DNA of 64,000 nucleotides from Euglena gracilis (Eukaryota; Euglenida; Euglenophyceae; Euglenales), in assembly GCA_039621445.1 (NCBI GenBank), contig CP154954.1, positions 20,632,642 to 20,696,641 on the forward strand, read 5' to 3'. The position numbers and the translations under genes are program-made. Positions 1-11,146 of this stretch are shown piece after piece. Numbering within the stretch: the first letter of the stretch is position 1; each line of letters starts with the position of its first letter. The notes under the pieces are model-generated. The model saw only the letters and a program-made list of their open reading frames with translations. It made no database searches and had not been told where the DNA came from.

Positions 1-236
1 TGGGGGGCACAAATAGGAACTAGAATCAATGCCAGAAGGGAGGGGGCGAAGTGCCGCCGTTCCCTCACGTCATTTGGCATTTGAATGTCTTAAGCGCAAT
101 TTCCATTCGCAACATCAGATTTCCCGGGAAAGGTTGCTCAGTCAGGGAGGGATATGCAACAAGGCCCCTTAAAATATCCAATGCAAAAAAAATGCAAAAA
201 AATGCAAAAATCACGACCATAGCTGCACTTTTCCTA

Positions 237-392
237 CGTTCATTTGTGTTTCAGATGGTGTTCTTGGTCATTTGGTTTAAACGTGGCTTACATGGGTTAC
301 CAATTGACGCCCCTGGGCAATTGTCACCCCCCCCTGTGCTGCCCAACTTGTCACGCGACAATTGCCCGGGGGGGGGGCGAGTATTCCCCCCC
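237..392 (+). repeat. Introner-like repeat, CAATTG family, copy 1
   Basis: This stretch lies in the intron directly upstream of the exon at 413. From about 237 to 378 it closely matches 36778-36990, which is part of an intron in the inserted transposon. Shared landmarks are TTTCAGATGGTGTT, the CAATTGACGCCC and CAATTGTCACCC blocks, and an end reading CAATTGCCCGGGGGG. Its other end was not located, so this copy may be partial or diverged. Finding the same sequence in a host intron and in a transposon intron is the reason for calling it introner-like. Confidence 0.6.
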
Positions 393-412
393 TGCAAGAA
401 TCACACACACAG

Positions 413-629
413 TTCCAGGGTGCCATCCCCATCCCGTTCACACCGGCCCAATGGGGCCTGGCGGTGGGGGCAGCGACCCGAGCGAGGGGGCGGCGCTGGT
501 TGGGCGGCCGGTCACCATCAAGGCCCCGGAGGAGGTGTGGGCGGTGCTGAGCTCCACCGTGGGGTTCGCGCTGAGCGACGGCGACAGGGAGGACCTGCAG
601 CTGATGTGCGTCGCGGTGGGGGACCAGGG
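413..629 (+). CDS. Exon of large modular host gene, module A (unnamed domain)
   Basis: The frame is open through the exon and follows an acceptor ending CACACACAG. The peptide contains VTIKAPEEVWAVLSSTVG and then DLQLMCVAVGDQG. A diverged copy is encoded at 55925-56056 (VVLKDPAEMYAVLSG, then QLQLMCIEEG). That conservation between two distant copies is the main evidence that both are coding. I do not recognise the family. A faint resemblance to the beta-rich repeats that follow MIB/HERC2 domains in some ubiquitin ligases is inference only. The donor is uncertain; GTCGGC at 630 is one option and GTGGGG slightly upstream is another. Confidence 0.55.
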
Positions 630-793
630 GTCGGCAGGCTTCGCCTTGGCCGGGGCATTTCCTTCCTTTCTTCGAAGCTGTTGCCTGCCACCATAGGGCA
701 CAAAAAATCATTTCGTTCATTCCTGTGAATATCCGCACATGCGAATAAGAACTAATGGATAATAATTTTCTTGCATTTTTCTCTTCATTTTAG

Positions 794-853
794 CACGCCC
801 GACTTTCACATTCGGAGCCAGGAAAAGCTCTTGGAGAGTGTGCCGATGAAATG
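794..853 (+). CDS. Possible small exon
   Basis: A strong pyrimidine-rich acceptor (TTCTCTTCATTTTAG) precedes 794, and a weak donor GTTTCA follows 853. Two frames are open, so the peptide cannot be chosen. No similar sequence was seen in the second gene copy. From 854 to 1413 I see only intron-like sequence, with a good acceptor at its end. Confidence 0.22.
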
Positions 854-1413
854 GTTTCATTTGGTCTGCAATATGGTGGCTTTATGGGCGGTTTTTCTTA
901 ATTTCTGGTGATTTGGGCAAGAACCAAAAGGGAGTTTGCACAACAGTGTGGAATTTGAATGGGGGGAAATCGGTACCCTGTATAAGTTAAATTTTAGGAA
1001 TATCTTGCGGTATAGTCCAGAATCTTTGCACACCTTTTTGGGTTTTTGACGTTTCCACTAAAATTGAAAAAAATATCGTCAAACGGCTGAAAACCAAATT
1101 TCTTAACGAATTCTGACCGAAAGCAACCCAAAACAGTGATCTTTTGAACCCATGCCTCTCAATCAAATTGCTGGTCAAAATGGTCCAATTCAGCCTAAAT
1201 GACATGAAGTGCCAATGTCCGGAAATTGCAAGTTCAGCTCGGGCCAGTTTGAAGCATTTTAGTCCAGTATTGAACGCCAAAATGGCACTTCTCTGACCTT
1301 ACAAGATTGCCAACAGCAACCGTTTTTGGACATTCTTAATGCGCTTTTTTCTTACTAATACCGCATAATCCTGCATAATTTGGAAAATATTTTTGTCTGT
1401 TTGTCTTGTCTAG

Positions 1414-1532
1414 GCCCCTGTCGCCGGCCAGTGTGGTGAGGTTCGGACCTTCGACAGTTCTGATGGTCTTCTGGGTCCTGCAACTGCATTGGCAAATGCT
1501 TTGGGACCGATTAATTTGTCTCCCTCCAATCA
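1414..1532 (+). CDS. Exon, module B
   Basis: The acceptor is TTGTCTTGTCTAG. The encoded peptide includes PVAGQCGEVRTFDSSDGLLG. A paralogous exon at 59419-59493 encodes PVASKCGEIQGFDNSDGALN after its own AG. The shared pattern P-V-A-x2-C-G-E-[VI]-x2-F-D-[SN]-S-D-G suggests selection for a short structural module, but I do not recognise it. The donor at 1533 (GTATCC) is inferred; the frame stays open for a further ~95 bases. From 1533 to 2036 I see no other coding evidence. Confidence 0.5.
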
Positions 1533-2036
1533 GTATCCATGTTTATTAGATGGTGGCCCCAAGAGGGATATCAATTTGAAGGGTTGGCCAATGTCCTTGG
1601 GTTTCTTGAAAGGATTTGGTTACAGTTAGGGTTGTTCGGCCGAAGTTAAGCCCACTCCTGTCGATCCTTTGGGGGGGGGGGGCAGCGCGTTCCCAAAGGC
1701 GGCAGAGGGACAGGGGAAGGGAAAGATAAAGGCTGCCGTATGGCTGCACCTCACAAGGGGGACCGGCAGCCCCTTTCTTCAGTCACGTCAAAGGAGCTCT
1801 GGGGGTAATGGGATTTGGGTTTCGGTATTAAGGATTAGTTACGTCCGTTCTGATGTTGACAGAAATTAGCCAATCGAGTTAGGTCCTATTTAGGTTGAAC
1901 AGTCTGAACCTTCATGCTGCTCCTTCAACAACCAAGGACTCGACCGAGTGTCAAGCTTGATATCCCCCAGGGGCAGAGGGGTGTAAAAATTAACTTGCCA
2001 TCTTTCTTTCCTTTTTCATTGTGAAACCCAACAGAT

Positions 2037-2261
2037 TTTCATTTAGTGCGCCGCGTGCGCCGCGGCACCGGGAATTCTGTGACCGCGTGCGCCGCGGAAG
2101 ATTTCTTTCTCTGCCGCGTGCCGCGGCAGAAAAGAGCATGTGCCGCGGGAACGTCACTGGTGCGCCGCGGGTGTGCAGGCAAAATTTGATTATGTGCCGC
2201 GTGCGCTGTGGAATTTTTTTTTTGCTCCGCGGCAAACTTCGCCGCGGCACACTAAATGAAA
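2037..2261. mobile_element. Small foldback element with GCCGCG motifs
   Basis: The ends form an inverted repeat of about 18-20 bp, TTTCATTTAGTG plus GCCGCG at the left (2037-2056) and its reverse complement at the right (2240-2261), with one mismatch. The interior holds at least eight clustered copies of GCCGCG or close variants. It has no coding potential. It looks like a non-autonomous inverted-repeat element inside a host intron. No target duplication could be separated from the inverted repeat. Confidence 0.55.
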
Positions 2262-2583
2262 GTCTGCTCCCCAATCAGCCCTGGATTACAGTGCCGCAAT
2301 CCCCAGATGTGCGGGGGTTTATTCATTTCGCTGTACACACCTCTGGCCGACCGGTAATTGCGGCCTTTGGGATTGGCACCATATATCATCCGCCACTCCT
2401 CCCACCTGCCTCCCACACTTGTACTTGCAAGTTGCCAGCCAGGCATTATTATCAAGACATTTTGCCCCAAAATCTTCAGGAATTTTGCTCCTATTTCCCC
2501 TCCTCCGCCGTCAGGGGGGTCAGATGGGACGTCAGCCGCGTCTTTCGTTTCCTGTCCCCGGTTTCCTGTCCCGGGCCCCCCAG

Positions 2584-2707
2584 GGCCCAGCCGCCCTCTA
2601 CCACATCGCCGTCCAAGAAAAGTTGCTCTGGCTGCCCCGGGCGGCTTTTGAGCCCATGGCTGGGGCCCAGGGCGTGCCCTCGGAACTGCGGCGTTCCTCC
2701 CCCGAGG
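2584..2707 (+). CDS. Exon, module C
   Basis: It follows an acceptor ending CCCCCCAG and encodes GPAALYHIAVQEKLLWLP, then FEPMAGAQGVPSEL. The exon at 60298-60411 encodes the diverged copy GSATLYRVAVQSKLIWLP, then FELVADVQGMPFVL. Both begin right after an AG and in the same phase. Conserved positions are G-x-A-x-L-Y-x-[IV]-A-V-Q-x-K-L-x-W-L-P. I do not recognise the family. The donor GTGCAA after 2707 is tentative. Confidence 0.6.
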
Positions 2708-3149
2708 GTGCAAGGAATGAAATAGCCCGGTTCAACCACGCATGCCCTTAGGCCCCTTCTTGGTGCCAAAGAAGGTATCTCGGTGCTGACGTTGCAGAAA
2801 TGACCGCAAAAACACCGGTTGTTTGGTGTGAAATTGCCCTGGAGTTCCGCGAATCCATCCACTCCACCGTCTTCTTATGGAGTCGCACGCGAATGTCGGA
2901 CTGGTGTTTGTTCTATTGCATCATTTGGTGCGTTGTTTACCATGCGATCCGTCCACCAGTTCAAAATACCTCCCCCGATGCTATGTCTCCCCCAACCTTT
3001 AAGGACCCCAACCTAAAGCCCTCCCAGGGTTTGGTTTTGCCGCCCAAATATAACTCAGGTTTTGCGCAGTGCTGAGCTCTTTAGGTGTGCGACAGAGCGG
3101 CCCAGTCGACCCGGCCCAGCCTGGCCGGTGGCCTGGCACCCCCTGGAAC

Positions 3150-3640
3150 TTTTTTGACCCCAAAAAAACGACCCAAAATGCATGGGTTTCTGGCCAAAAA
3201 TGGGGGGGGGGTAAAAAAAAACGCTCATTTTCGCCCGAAAACAGTTTTTTCTGGTCCGGGAGGCCAGAAGACATAGTTTTGAGCAAAGCTTTTTTTCGAC
3301 TTTTTTCGACTTTTTTGACCCATATATGGCCGAAAATGGCAGGGTTGGAAGCCTGCCGCGCTGTTTTGCCCCGCAAATCATCCATATCTTGGGCGAGGCG
3401 GGGAGTTGCGGGGAAATCAAAATACTATTAGATAGGGCGTTCCAACGGCTTCAATTTAGGTCTCTGGACATTTCCTTTGAACTTTGCTTCATTTCCGAGA
3501 TATTTTGAAAACAACGATTTTTTGACCCTGAAAGCAGCGCCCTAGAAATTGGCCAAAATTGGCCCAAAAAATCTCCGGTAGGATTCCCCAACCCCAGTTT
3601 CGACTCTGCCATTTCGTCGTGGTGAGATTTTCGGTCAAAG
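3150..3640. repeat. Dispersed intronic repeat family, copy near 3.2-3.6 kb
   Basis: The block reads through phrases shared with 53570-53990 and 52840-52960: a run ending TTTGACCC, GGCCGAAAA, a CGCGCTGTTTTG core, AAATCAAAATA-TATTAGATAGGGC, and TTCAATTTAGGTCT. Its first part also matches 23075-23235 in the opposite orientation (GGTCCGGGAGGC, CATGGGTTTC). This is therefore a dispersed element or a decayed gene relic in several orientations. Short open frames inside it are not shared and are not counted as genes. Confidence 0.5.
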
Positions 3641-5440
3641 AAAATCGATTTTTTGAAAATATCTCGAGAAAACGGGTATTATTTCCTGAAGTTTCGGTCA
3701 GACGAAATGTACCCCTGGAGGCCTTCTATTGCCCCCCATTCGCCGTTTTGGCTGCCAACACGCCTGGCCCATGTTCAGGCTCACTGTTGTGGCGCAAAAC
3801 ACAGTTTGGACCCCTTGGACCTGCGCCTGGCGGGGAGTTGGGGGTCAAACGGAGGTGATTCAACAACTGGAAATCCAGTCGCTCGTGAATGAAAAAAAAA
3901 ATATTTCCGGGAACCAGCCGGGGTAATGGTGATAATCCGCGGTTTTCATTACCTACCCAGGGGCAGGTAAGCTTCGCTCTTCCTTTATAAAGGGATAAGA
4001 GCTCAGCGACCCCGCCCCCCGATATGGAGCCAGACGATGGTGCAATTTTGGAAAAAGCAGAAAATTTTTGGGTGGATACAATGCTCCATTTGGATTAAAA
4101 AAATGCACATTTTAGGGGGAAAATAGGAAGTCCACGAGAATTTTGGCATAAGATTGGTGTTTGACTGCAGCTGAAAGCCGCCAACGTTTTTACAGCCCAC
4201 CAGAAAAGTTTGATTTTTACCCCCAAATATGAGGCCCCCCCCCCCTGAGGGTCTTGAAATCCCACCCAGTTCTAAAGCTGGGGGACTTCAGATATGGGGT
4301 GGTGACCGGGAACAGGTATTCCTTTTCAGAGATTTTTTCCCCACCCAGGGACCATTCTGACACATGTAAATTGAACATTTAAAAACCATTTTTTTTTGTG
4401 CACTTCCACATATCAATTATTTAACTCACTCAAGCACAGCGTGCTTCAATCTAATTTATTTGTGCAATTGAAAAGGAGCTACAAAATTGTTTCTTCCCCC
4501 TCATCGCTATTTTTTCCCCCAGAAAAGAGTCAATGCTGTTTACAATGAAGTTCTTTGGTCTCATGGTTCGGCCATGTTATGTGGGTACGCCATATGGGCA
4601 GCTGAACTCCCAGGCAAGGGGTATATTTTTTGGGGTGGTGTATACTTGTTTGCTTACCATTACAATTACCTCCTCCCCTCAAATAAGACCCCCCAAAATA
4701 AAATGGGTTGTTTAGGCCTACCGAGCAAAAGTCCAAAAAAATAAGCTCCCCACAAATTTAACCCCCCCATTATAACCCCCCTCTGATCAGTGCGAAGCAC
4801 TGGGGTCAGCGAAATACAGTCAAAACAGAAATTATGGGAGACAAAAAATACACCCTCTCAGTCAATTATCACAAGCAAAAAGGCCATGTGATGAAATCAG
4901 AGATTCTTTTTTAAGTTTCGTGACCCGGGGGGGGGGGGCTGGCTGGGTGGGTGGGTGGGTCAGGCTGAGTGGGTAACTTGCCGGGCGGGGTTTTCTTCTA
5001 CTTTTGGCGTGAAGCGCCGAAAAAAAAATGGAACCCCAAATTGACACCCCAAAAGTACGTCCCTCGAGCCCCCCCCCCCCCGTGGGGGCCCAGGGGGTGG
5101 GTCCCGCCCCCCGGGTCCAAAAAAGGCCTCTAGATTGTCATTTTGGGGGGTTTTTTGCGACAGAAATTCTCACCAAAGGCACCAGAAGTCCATTTTTTTT
5201 ATAACGTTTGCGTTGTTTTTGCAAATAATGCATTATAAGTTAAAAAATACCACGAATTCCCCTCAAATGTTGAATTTTTTCAAATCAAGAATTTTAATAA
5301 TGTTCCCCGTCATATTTTTTTCATAGGTCTTCTCTCTCGTAATTTCTGTCCGCAACCGCAACCTCGTTGAAATTTACATAAAATGATGAGCTTGTTAATG
5401 TTTTGGCGCATTTGGCACCCTGATGTCTGGGTGGTGCAAG
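3641..5440. other. Intron without recognised gene
   Basis: No supported exon was seen. The segment holds C/G homopolymer tracts, a CTTGAAAT-type repeat at 4205-4290 (compare 11433-11480 and 58759-59166), and a C-rich block near 4925-5115 with a GGCGTGAAGCGCC hairpin. The sequence is otherwise T-rich. Confidence 0.4.
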
Positions 5441-5603
5441 GACGGGTTGTCTGTGGGGGAGACGCTTCCTGGCGGCGACGGGGATGGGCAATGCCCCAAA
5501 GGGCATCCATTGCGTGAACACGTCACGCCCAACAACAGTTTCGGCTGCGATGCCTGCCTCGGGAAGGTGCCGCAGGCGACCCGGATGTACGGCTGCCGTC
5601 CGG
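5441..5603 (+). CDS. Exon, first half of a C1-type zinc finger
   Basis: The peptide carries GQCPKGHPLREHVTPNNSF, then CDAC and MYGCR. The spacing C-x2-GH-x-L ... N-x-F-x-C-x2-C ... M-Y-G-C is that of C1-like or phorbol-ester-type zinc fingers found in many protist proteins. The exon starts after GTGCAAG and ends at a GTACTT donor, splitting the domain before its last metal ligands, which lie in the exon at 5864. The paralogous exon at 61006 has the same ligands. It probably binds two zinc ions and mediates membrane or protein contacts; the ligand is unknown. Confidence 0.68.
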
Positions 5604-5863
5604 GTACTTTTGGAGATTGTTTGGATGAGACGCTGCCCTGTTGCGAAACCGAAAAGGCGGAACTTGTTTTGTCAGCTTCAAAGGACATATGCCGCCACAT
5701 TTTTGTCAAACTGGGAATTTATTGGAAGTGCATTATCAATGTAATGATGCAAAGCTGCACCACCAGCAGCAGGAGCAACAGCAACAAAATGAAAAATCTA
5801 GAAATTCCTCGCATCGATGAATGTGCTCGCGGATATCGGAAGGAATCCTTTTTTTTTGAGAAG

Positions 5864-5917
5864 ACACCCGCTGTCGATGCTGCAACTATGACGAGTGTCT
5901 GGCGTGCCACGAGAAGG
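5864..5917 (+). CDS. Exon, second half of the C1-type zinc finger
   Basis: After an acceptor ending GAGAAG the peptide reads RCRCCNYDECLACHEKG. It supplies the C-N-Y-D-x-C-x2-C ligands that close the finger begun at 5441; phase matches (one base left by the previous exon, two supplied here). A diverged copy is at 61461 (CCHYAACEACH). The likely donor is GCAAGT, a non-canonical GC donor, at 5918. From 5918 to 6795 I see no supported exon. Confidence 0.6.
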
Positions 5918-6795
5918 GCAAGTCTGATGGTTCCTCTGTCCCCTGGGACAGGGGAGTCTATGTCTCTTTGCCCCCCCCCCCTCCCCGTGTGACTGACTGG
6001 CGTTTTCAGGGGGGAGATCCCATCCCTCCCCTGGCATTGACGTTCATGGACATCCTGAAGAGTGTTCGCTGTGGCCAGTGCTGGCTGGCTCCACCCTCCT
6101 GGTGGCTTCCCAATTGGGCTTGGCACCCTCCAGGAACTGATGACTGCAAGAGGGCGCTGCAGCAGAGAGTGAACCCCACCCATTTTTGCACTGCGTCGAG
6201 CCCAAATAATTAACTGAAAAACATCCGTCTCCCCTTCACAAGGAACGACATAAAAACAGTAACAATGTCAGAAATAATCACAGGAAAGAAAATCAATAAT
6301 ACATGATGTGTCTTTCTCGTATTAAGGTAACATCCAAATTGGCGTAATGGTTTTTTGTGCGATGAATAGAAGCATTAGATTTTATCAGGAGTCAAAGTAT
6401 CAGTGAAAACAGCATTTGGCACCAAAGAAGTGGAAAATCGACTTATCACTGGCTTTGGGTATTTTCCGAATAAATTGCAGGGGTGAGGGTTAAAAAGATG
6501 GGTCCACTGTCTTTGCAGGTGGGTTAGCATGCACAAACATGTACGTACATACTGAACTTTATGAGGAATTATTCCGACCATCCAAAGTAACACACTCGTT
6601 TGTGTTTGGCGTGACTTTTGAGGTTGCATACACTTTCCTGTGACCACAATATTCCCACATACTCTGACCTTCCTCGGACTAACCACAACACCAGAAGTTG
6701 ACTCTTACCCCAATTTGGCATGAACAGGGTGTTTACAGAAGAAAAGTTATCCAGGAAGTCACACGCAGTCTTCACACCAGAGAACCCCGGGCTTG

Positions 6796-6992
6796 TGTGT
6801 GATCGGCGGCGTTCCCCGCCGTGCATCCGGTTCTCCACCGCGGCCCTTCGAGCCGCCGTCACGGCCCAGCCGCCCCTGCCCCCCGGTGGAGGCGGGAGGG
6901 AGGCGTGGTGCGTGGACACGCACGACTCGACCACCGCCGTCAAGGAGGTCTTCGCCGCTGCCGGCTGCAGCTCACTGCAGCCCAAGGGCCAG
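6796..6992 (+). CDS. Exon, start of a SPRY-like beta-sandwich
   Basis: The GC-rich exon encodes HDSTTAVKEVFAAAGCSSLQ. The motif S-T-x-[AT]-[IV]-x-K-x-x-F-x-A-x-G-x-x-S recurs at 62730-62868 (GHSTLAIKGTFSATGRNSLK) and 50903 (NSTTITKQTFMANGRHSIRL). In the 50903 copy it runs into a recognisable SPRY-like strand pattern, so I assign all three to the same fold. Exon ends are approximate, because the upstream 60 residues are proline and glycine rich and no unique acceptor stands out. Confidence 0.5.
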
Positions 6993-8950
6993 CCACCCCT
7001 TCTGTGTCAGTCAATGACATTTGCGTGCATTGGGGGTGTTTGACAGGAGTTTCTGGCTGGTTTTTGGCTCCAGACCGCCCCGCCTCCCGGTGGGGGGATG
7101 ACCAAAAAAGCCCCCTTTTTGAAAAATTTGTTCATCAGACCGTCAGGTGCTTAGGCTGTATTGGAGACTCATGTGAAGTCATCTTTTTTTTTGAATAATT
7201 ATTTGCAAGAGACTTTTCCATAGACCGCAACCGCAGGGATTCATTTTATTTCCCACCCCGACTCCGGGTGAAGTGTTTAAGTGGATGAAGTGTGTTTGTG
7301 CTTGGCGTCCTCAGGTCAATCCAAACTGGCCTTTGAATGTGATCCGGGTGGAGAAAATGGATCACGCTAGACCGCTTTCCCTGGGGGTCTTTCCCGCGGA
7401 AACCAACGTGGTGAACTGTGGCAACCATGGCTGACTTGAACCCCAAGGATCGTTCTTTTAATGTACGTTGTTGTTTTTTTCACCGTCGGGTACTTTCTCA
7501 ATTCATCGGACCTCCGTCATCCATCTGCTTGTCTTTCTGGTTTCTGACCAATGCACAGGTGTGTTGGGGGGGGGGGGGCAGTTTAGAGGCTTGGCCAATC
7601 AGGATTAGTTGCAAAAGGGTTTCCCTACGGTTCCGCCAAAGGAGAAAGACCGAAGTTGCAATTATTTTCTCATCAGCCTGTCCTCCAACTGCTATCCTCA
7701 TTCCGGTTTTTCCTTCTGCAGGTCCAGTCTCTCCAAGTTGCAAATCCAACTTGTGAACCTTGCAAGTAGACGCTGCTTCATTCGTTGGCACCTCCCCTGC
7801 ACCTCTCATATGTGATGGCAATGTTCCGTCAGTGATGAATCCAACTACTACGTGGGTGAAGGCGGCCTGAAGCGCAGCGTGGGCCTCGTATTTGCTCACC
7901 ACCAGAGCCAATTATACAATTCCAGTCGCGGTTTCCCCCAAAATTTGCCAGAAGCTTCCAAGTATAGAAAACAAAGTTGCAGAATGGACAAATGTGCTTA
8001 AAATAGCCAAAAGTGTCAAAAAGAATGGTCAAAAGTTGCCCAAAATGTGCCAAAACATAAACACACCACTGAGGACCATCAGGGTGATGTAGGGCGATGC
8101 GGTAGCCCCCCCCCCCGGGGGTATTATTTGTACAGGGGGGGAGGGAGGGTCTCCCCGCTCATTCAAAACCCCCCCCAGAGTGATACACTCCTTTCCGCTG
8201 ATTCACTTAGACCCCCCCTGAATAGAAGCCCCCGGGCTTCTATTCCGAATGGAATAGAATAGAATTAGAATAGATTCCGAATAGAAGCCGGGGGCTTCTA
8301 TTCGGAACGTTGGTCGAAAACTGAGGGGGGGGGCTTCTATTCGGGGGGGGGGGACAATTCGGAAAAGTGGTCGAAAACCAGGGGGTCCGAGAATTATCGA
8401 AGAAAATTCTTTGTGGGTCCACATACCTTACCTTTCCAAACCATGTCAAATATGCTGCAAATGTTACTCTTGTGGATGCATTGGATCATTAAACACAAAA
8501 TCACCCAATTCTCATTTAACCAATGCCTGAAGAAACCAAATTACCATCTGTCCCAATTGACAGATCCACGGGCAGGGGCCTACTATTTGGGGGGGGGGGG
8601 CACTATTCGGAATTTTGGTCGAAAACCGATGGGGGGGCTTCTATTTCGGGGGGGGGGCACTATTCGGGGGGGGGGGCGGGGCTTCTATTCGGGGGGGTTT
8701 AGTGACCCAGGGGGGTCACTCGAGCCCAGGGTTGTATGGGAAGCTCTGCAGACATGAGGTAGGTGGTAGGGGGGTCACCTCCCCCCAGGGGTAAGGTGGA
8801 AGGGGGCCCCCACCTCCCCCCTGGTTTTGGAAGGGTGGGTCCCCCCCCCTCCGAGATTCCCAATCAAGTCTGCCAGGCCCCCACAACATCCACCCAAGTC
8901 CCTGCCCCCTCCCCCCAGAATTATGTAAAAACAATTTTTTTTCTGGACAG
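6993..8950. other. Intron with CTTCTATTCGG repeats
   Basis: No supported exon. Two blocks, about 8205-8375 and 8575-8705, contain repeated direct and inverted copies of GCTTCTATTCGG joined to G tracts and GGTCGAAAAC. They look like a foldback repeat with internal duplications. The rest is T-rich or G-rich intron sequence. Confidence 0.4.
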
Positions 8951-9082
8951 GTGCAACCGTGGTGCCAACCACTCAGTCGGCACCAGTGGCCGGAACGTGT
9001 CCACCGGGGACACACTGGAGGTCACGGTGGACAACGGTGTGGTGACGTTCGCCATTAACGGCCATCGGCACGGGACTCAGGG
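8951..9082 (+). CDS. Exon, SPRY-like domain middle part
   Basis: A clean acceptor (TTTTTTTTCTGGACAG) precedes it. The peptide includes NVSTGDTLEVTVDNGVVTFA followed by INGHRHGTQ. The pattern 'G-D-x-L-x-V-x-V-D-x-G-x-V-x-F-x-x-N-G' is the classic core of SPRY/concanavalin-like domains, where a buried strand is followed by an N-G turn. A related exon lies at 53371-53515 (LLTVTVDGVELA). It continues the exon near 6796 and precedes the one at 9737. SPRY domains mediate protein recognition. The exon end is inferred. Confidence 0.65.
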
Positions 9083-9172
9083 GTTTGTTTTTGGGAGGTT
9101 GGAATTCGCCGGGAGGGCTGGGGTAGAATTCTCCACCCCCCCCCCTGCACACACAACACGCACAAAACACAC

Positions 9173-9180
9173 ACACATAT

Positions 9181-9243
<63 letters not shown>

Positions 9244-9246
9244 CAC

Positions 9247-9280
<34 letters not shown>

Positions 9281-9532
9281 CACACAACACACAACACACA
9301 ACACACAACACACAACTCACAACACACAACACACAACACACAACACACAACACACAACACACAACACACACACCACACACACAACACACACAACACACAC
9401 AACACACACAACACACACCACGCACACCACGCACACCACGCACACCACGCACACCACGCACACCACGCACACCACACACACCACACACACCACACACACC
9501 ACACACACAACACACACACACACACACACACG
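9173..9532 (+). repeat. Compound microsatellite (GCAC, CA, CAACA, CACCA)
   Basis: About 360 bases of near-perfect GCAC repeats, then CA, AACAC and ACCAC variants. Long open frames across it in several frames are repeat artefacts with His-Thr or Cys-Val periodicity. Confidence 0.97.
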
Positions 9533-9736
9533 GAGGTTGTGGTAATTTTTGACTTGAAATCGACCGCCCAGGACGAATGGGAAACCCCATTTTCCCAAAA
9601 GGGGAAAGAGGTGGTGGAGGGGTGGGTCCCTAACCCTCCACCCCTCGTCCTGCCCTTCCCCTTTCTGACTTCTAGGTCAAAAGTTTTCCTTCAGAGGGGG
9701 TACCCACCTTAACCCCTCCCAAACCAGCACACAAAG

Positions 9737-9820
9737 CAACCCTCTGCCTGGGCCACGGTGGAGGTCGGGAAGGAGGGCGCGCTGCGGTTCGGGGTGTCGC
9801 TGTGCGGCCGTGGGCAGCGG
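9737..9820 (+). CDS. Exon, SPRY-like domain C-terminal part
   Basis: The frame runs from an AG at 9736 to a consensus-like GTGAGG donor at 9821. The peptide is SAWATVEVGKEGALRFGVSL followed by CGRGQR. The R-F-G-V-S-L-x-G strand fits the last beta strands of a SPRY-like fold, consistent with the preceding exon at 8951. A microsatellite-rich intron of about 650 bases separates them. Confidence 0.5.
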
Positions 9821-10507
9821 GTGAGGGGCAGCGCCCTGCCCCGCCAGCGGTCGAGGCATGGCCCCAGTTTGAGGGGGCAATCTATTTATTCTTCAGAGCG
9901 TTGGGGATGTCCTGCCTGCAGCTAACCAGCATTTAATCGTGATCCAAAAACAAACTTTTTCCGGGACCCGTCAGCTGTTTTATTTTTACATGTTTTTTTA
10001 TGCCATTTGAATTTGGGTGCATATGCGCAGGGAGATGTTCCCATCCGGAATAAAAAATAAATAAAAAACAGAAACCAATAACTAGAATGAACGCTTCAGC
10101 CAAACCTCAGTAAATTTTCATGGGTACAACAAAAGTCACGGAATTTGGAGCTTTTTTTTTGGACCACTGGCACAAAAAATGTCGGATGTGGATGTGAAGA
10201 GGATGGTAAATTGGTGAAGAAGGATGGACTTTCCGATGGAGTTTTGACTGGAGGGACGATGCAAACGCGTTTTTTTTGTGTGTGTGTTTTTTTTCGGATT
10301 CATCAAAAATTATGGTTTTTTGGGCAATTTTTTTTTCTGGGCAATTTGTCGATTTCTGCTGGAAGAGTTTTTTGACATTGAGGGATTCCTCATTTCCTCC
10401 CCGATTTCCCCCAAGTTTTGTCAAATCTTTGTCATTTTTTGCATTTGTCATTTTTTTTGGTCAAAAATAATGTTTTCCTGCAACGTTTAAAACGTTCCCT
10501 TTCCTCT

Positions 10508-10800
10508 CCGGCAAAAAGTGTAACCCCCCAAATAATACCCCCCTGGGGTATTATTTTTTTTGCCCAAAGTCCCGGCCCGAGGGGGGGGGGTATTATTTGT
10601 GGGGTAATAGCACCCCAAAATTTTCGAAAATTTTGAAATCCCACAGATCCAAAATAGCGCCAAAACCCCCCCTTTGGGGTCATTTTTTTGTACTTTGTCA
10701 TGAGATTTAGCATTTTTGGAGGCCAGATGATCCAGAAAAATCGATTTTTTTCGTAATTTGTTGTCAGAGATTGTGATTTTTTATCCACATTTTCAGGTCA
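10508..10800. repeat. Dispersed repeat family AATAATACCCC, copy 1
   Basis: It begins TAACCCCCCAAATAATACCC, contains a short foldback (ACCCCCC/GGGGTATTATT), CCCAAAGTCCCG, then AAAATAGC, GGGGTCATTT, GCAGATGATCCAGAAA-like and TTTGTCAGA blocks in the same order as 24653-24922. The two copies are in the same orientation and diverged by substitutions and small indels, as expected for an old mobile repeat. A fragment with the same end motif is at 10870-10900. Confidence 0.65.
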
Positions 10801-11047
10801 AAATCCGGGTTGTCGGCCCGAAATTGGGGAGGGGGTATTAACTCGGTCGCCTAAGTCGGACCCCGAGGGGGGGGGGTATTATTTGGGGGGGTTTACATCT
10901 CGGGGAAGGTGCTGAAGGATTTTGCAGGTTTTTTTGTGTTTTTTATTGCGTTTTTCGCGTTTTTTTTTGTCGCGTTTTTCGAGGATCCATATGCTGCATT
11001 CCCTTTCCTAGTTGTGGCCAACGTCACTAATGGGGCCGGGGGTGTTA

Positions 11048-11146
11048 GCTTGGTGTCGGCTTGGCGTCGGCTTGGTGTCGGCTTGGTGTCGGCTTGGTGT
11101 CGGCTTGGTTTCGGTTTGGGGTCGGCTTGGTGTCAGCTTGGTGTCG
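11048..11146 (+). repeat. 11-bp minisatellite
   Basis: Nine tandem units of GCTTGGTGTCG with a few substitutions, ending at a C tract. It is open in several frames but compositionally repetitive. Confidence 0.9.

Noticed and set aside
8763-9545. 260-aa plus-strand and overlapping minus-strand frames across the GCAC/CA repeat
   Set aside because: Apart from the SPRY exon at 8951-9082, the frame is a microsatellite artefact with two-residue periodicity.
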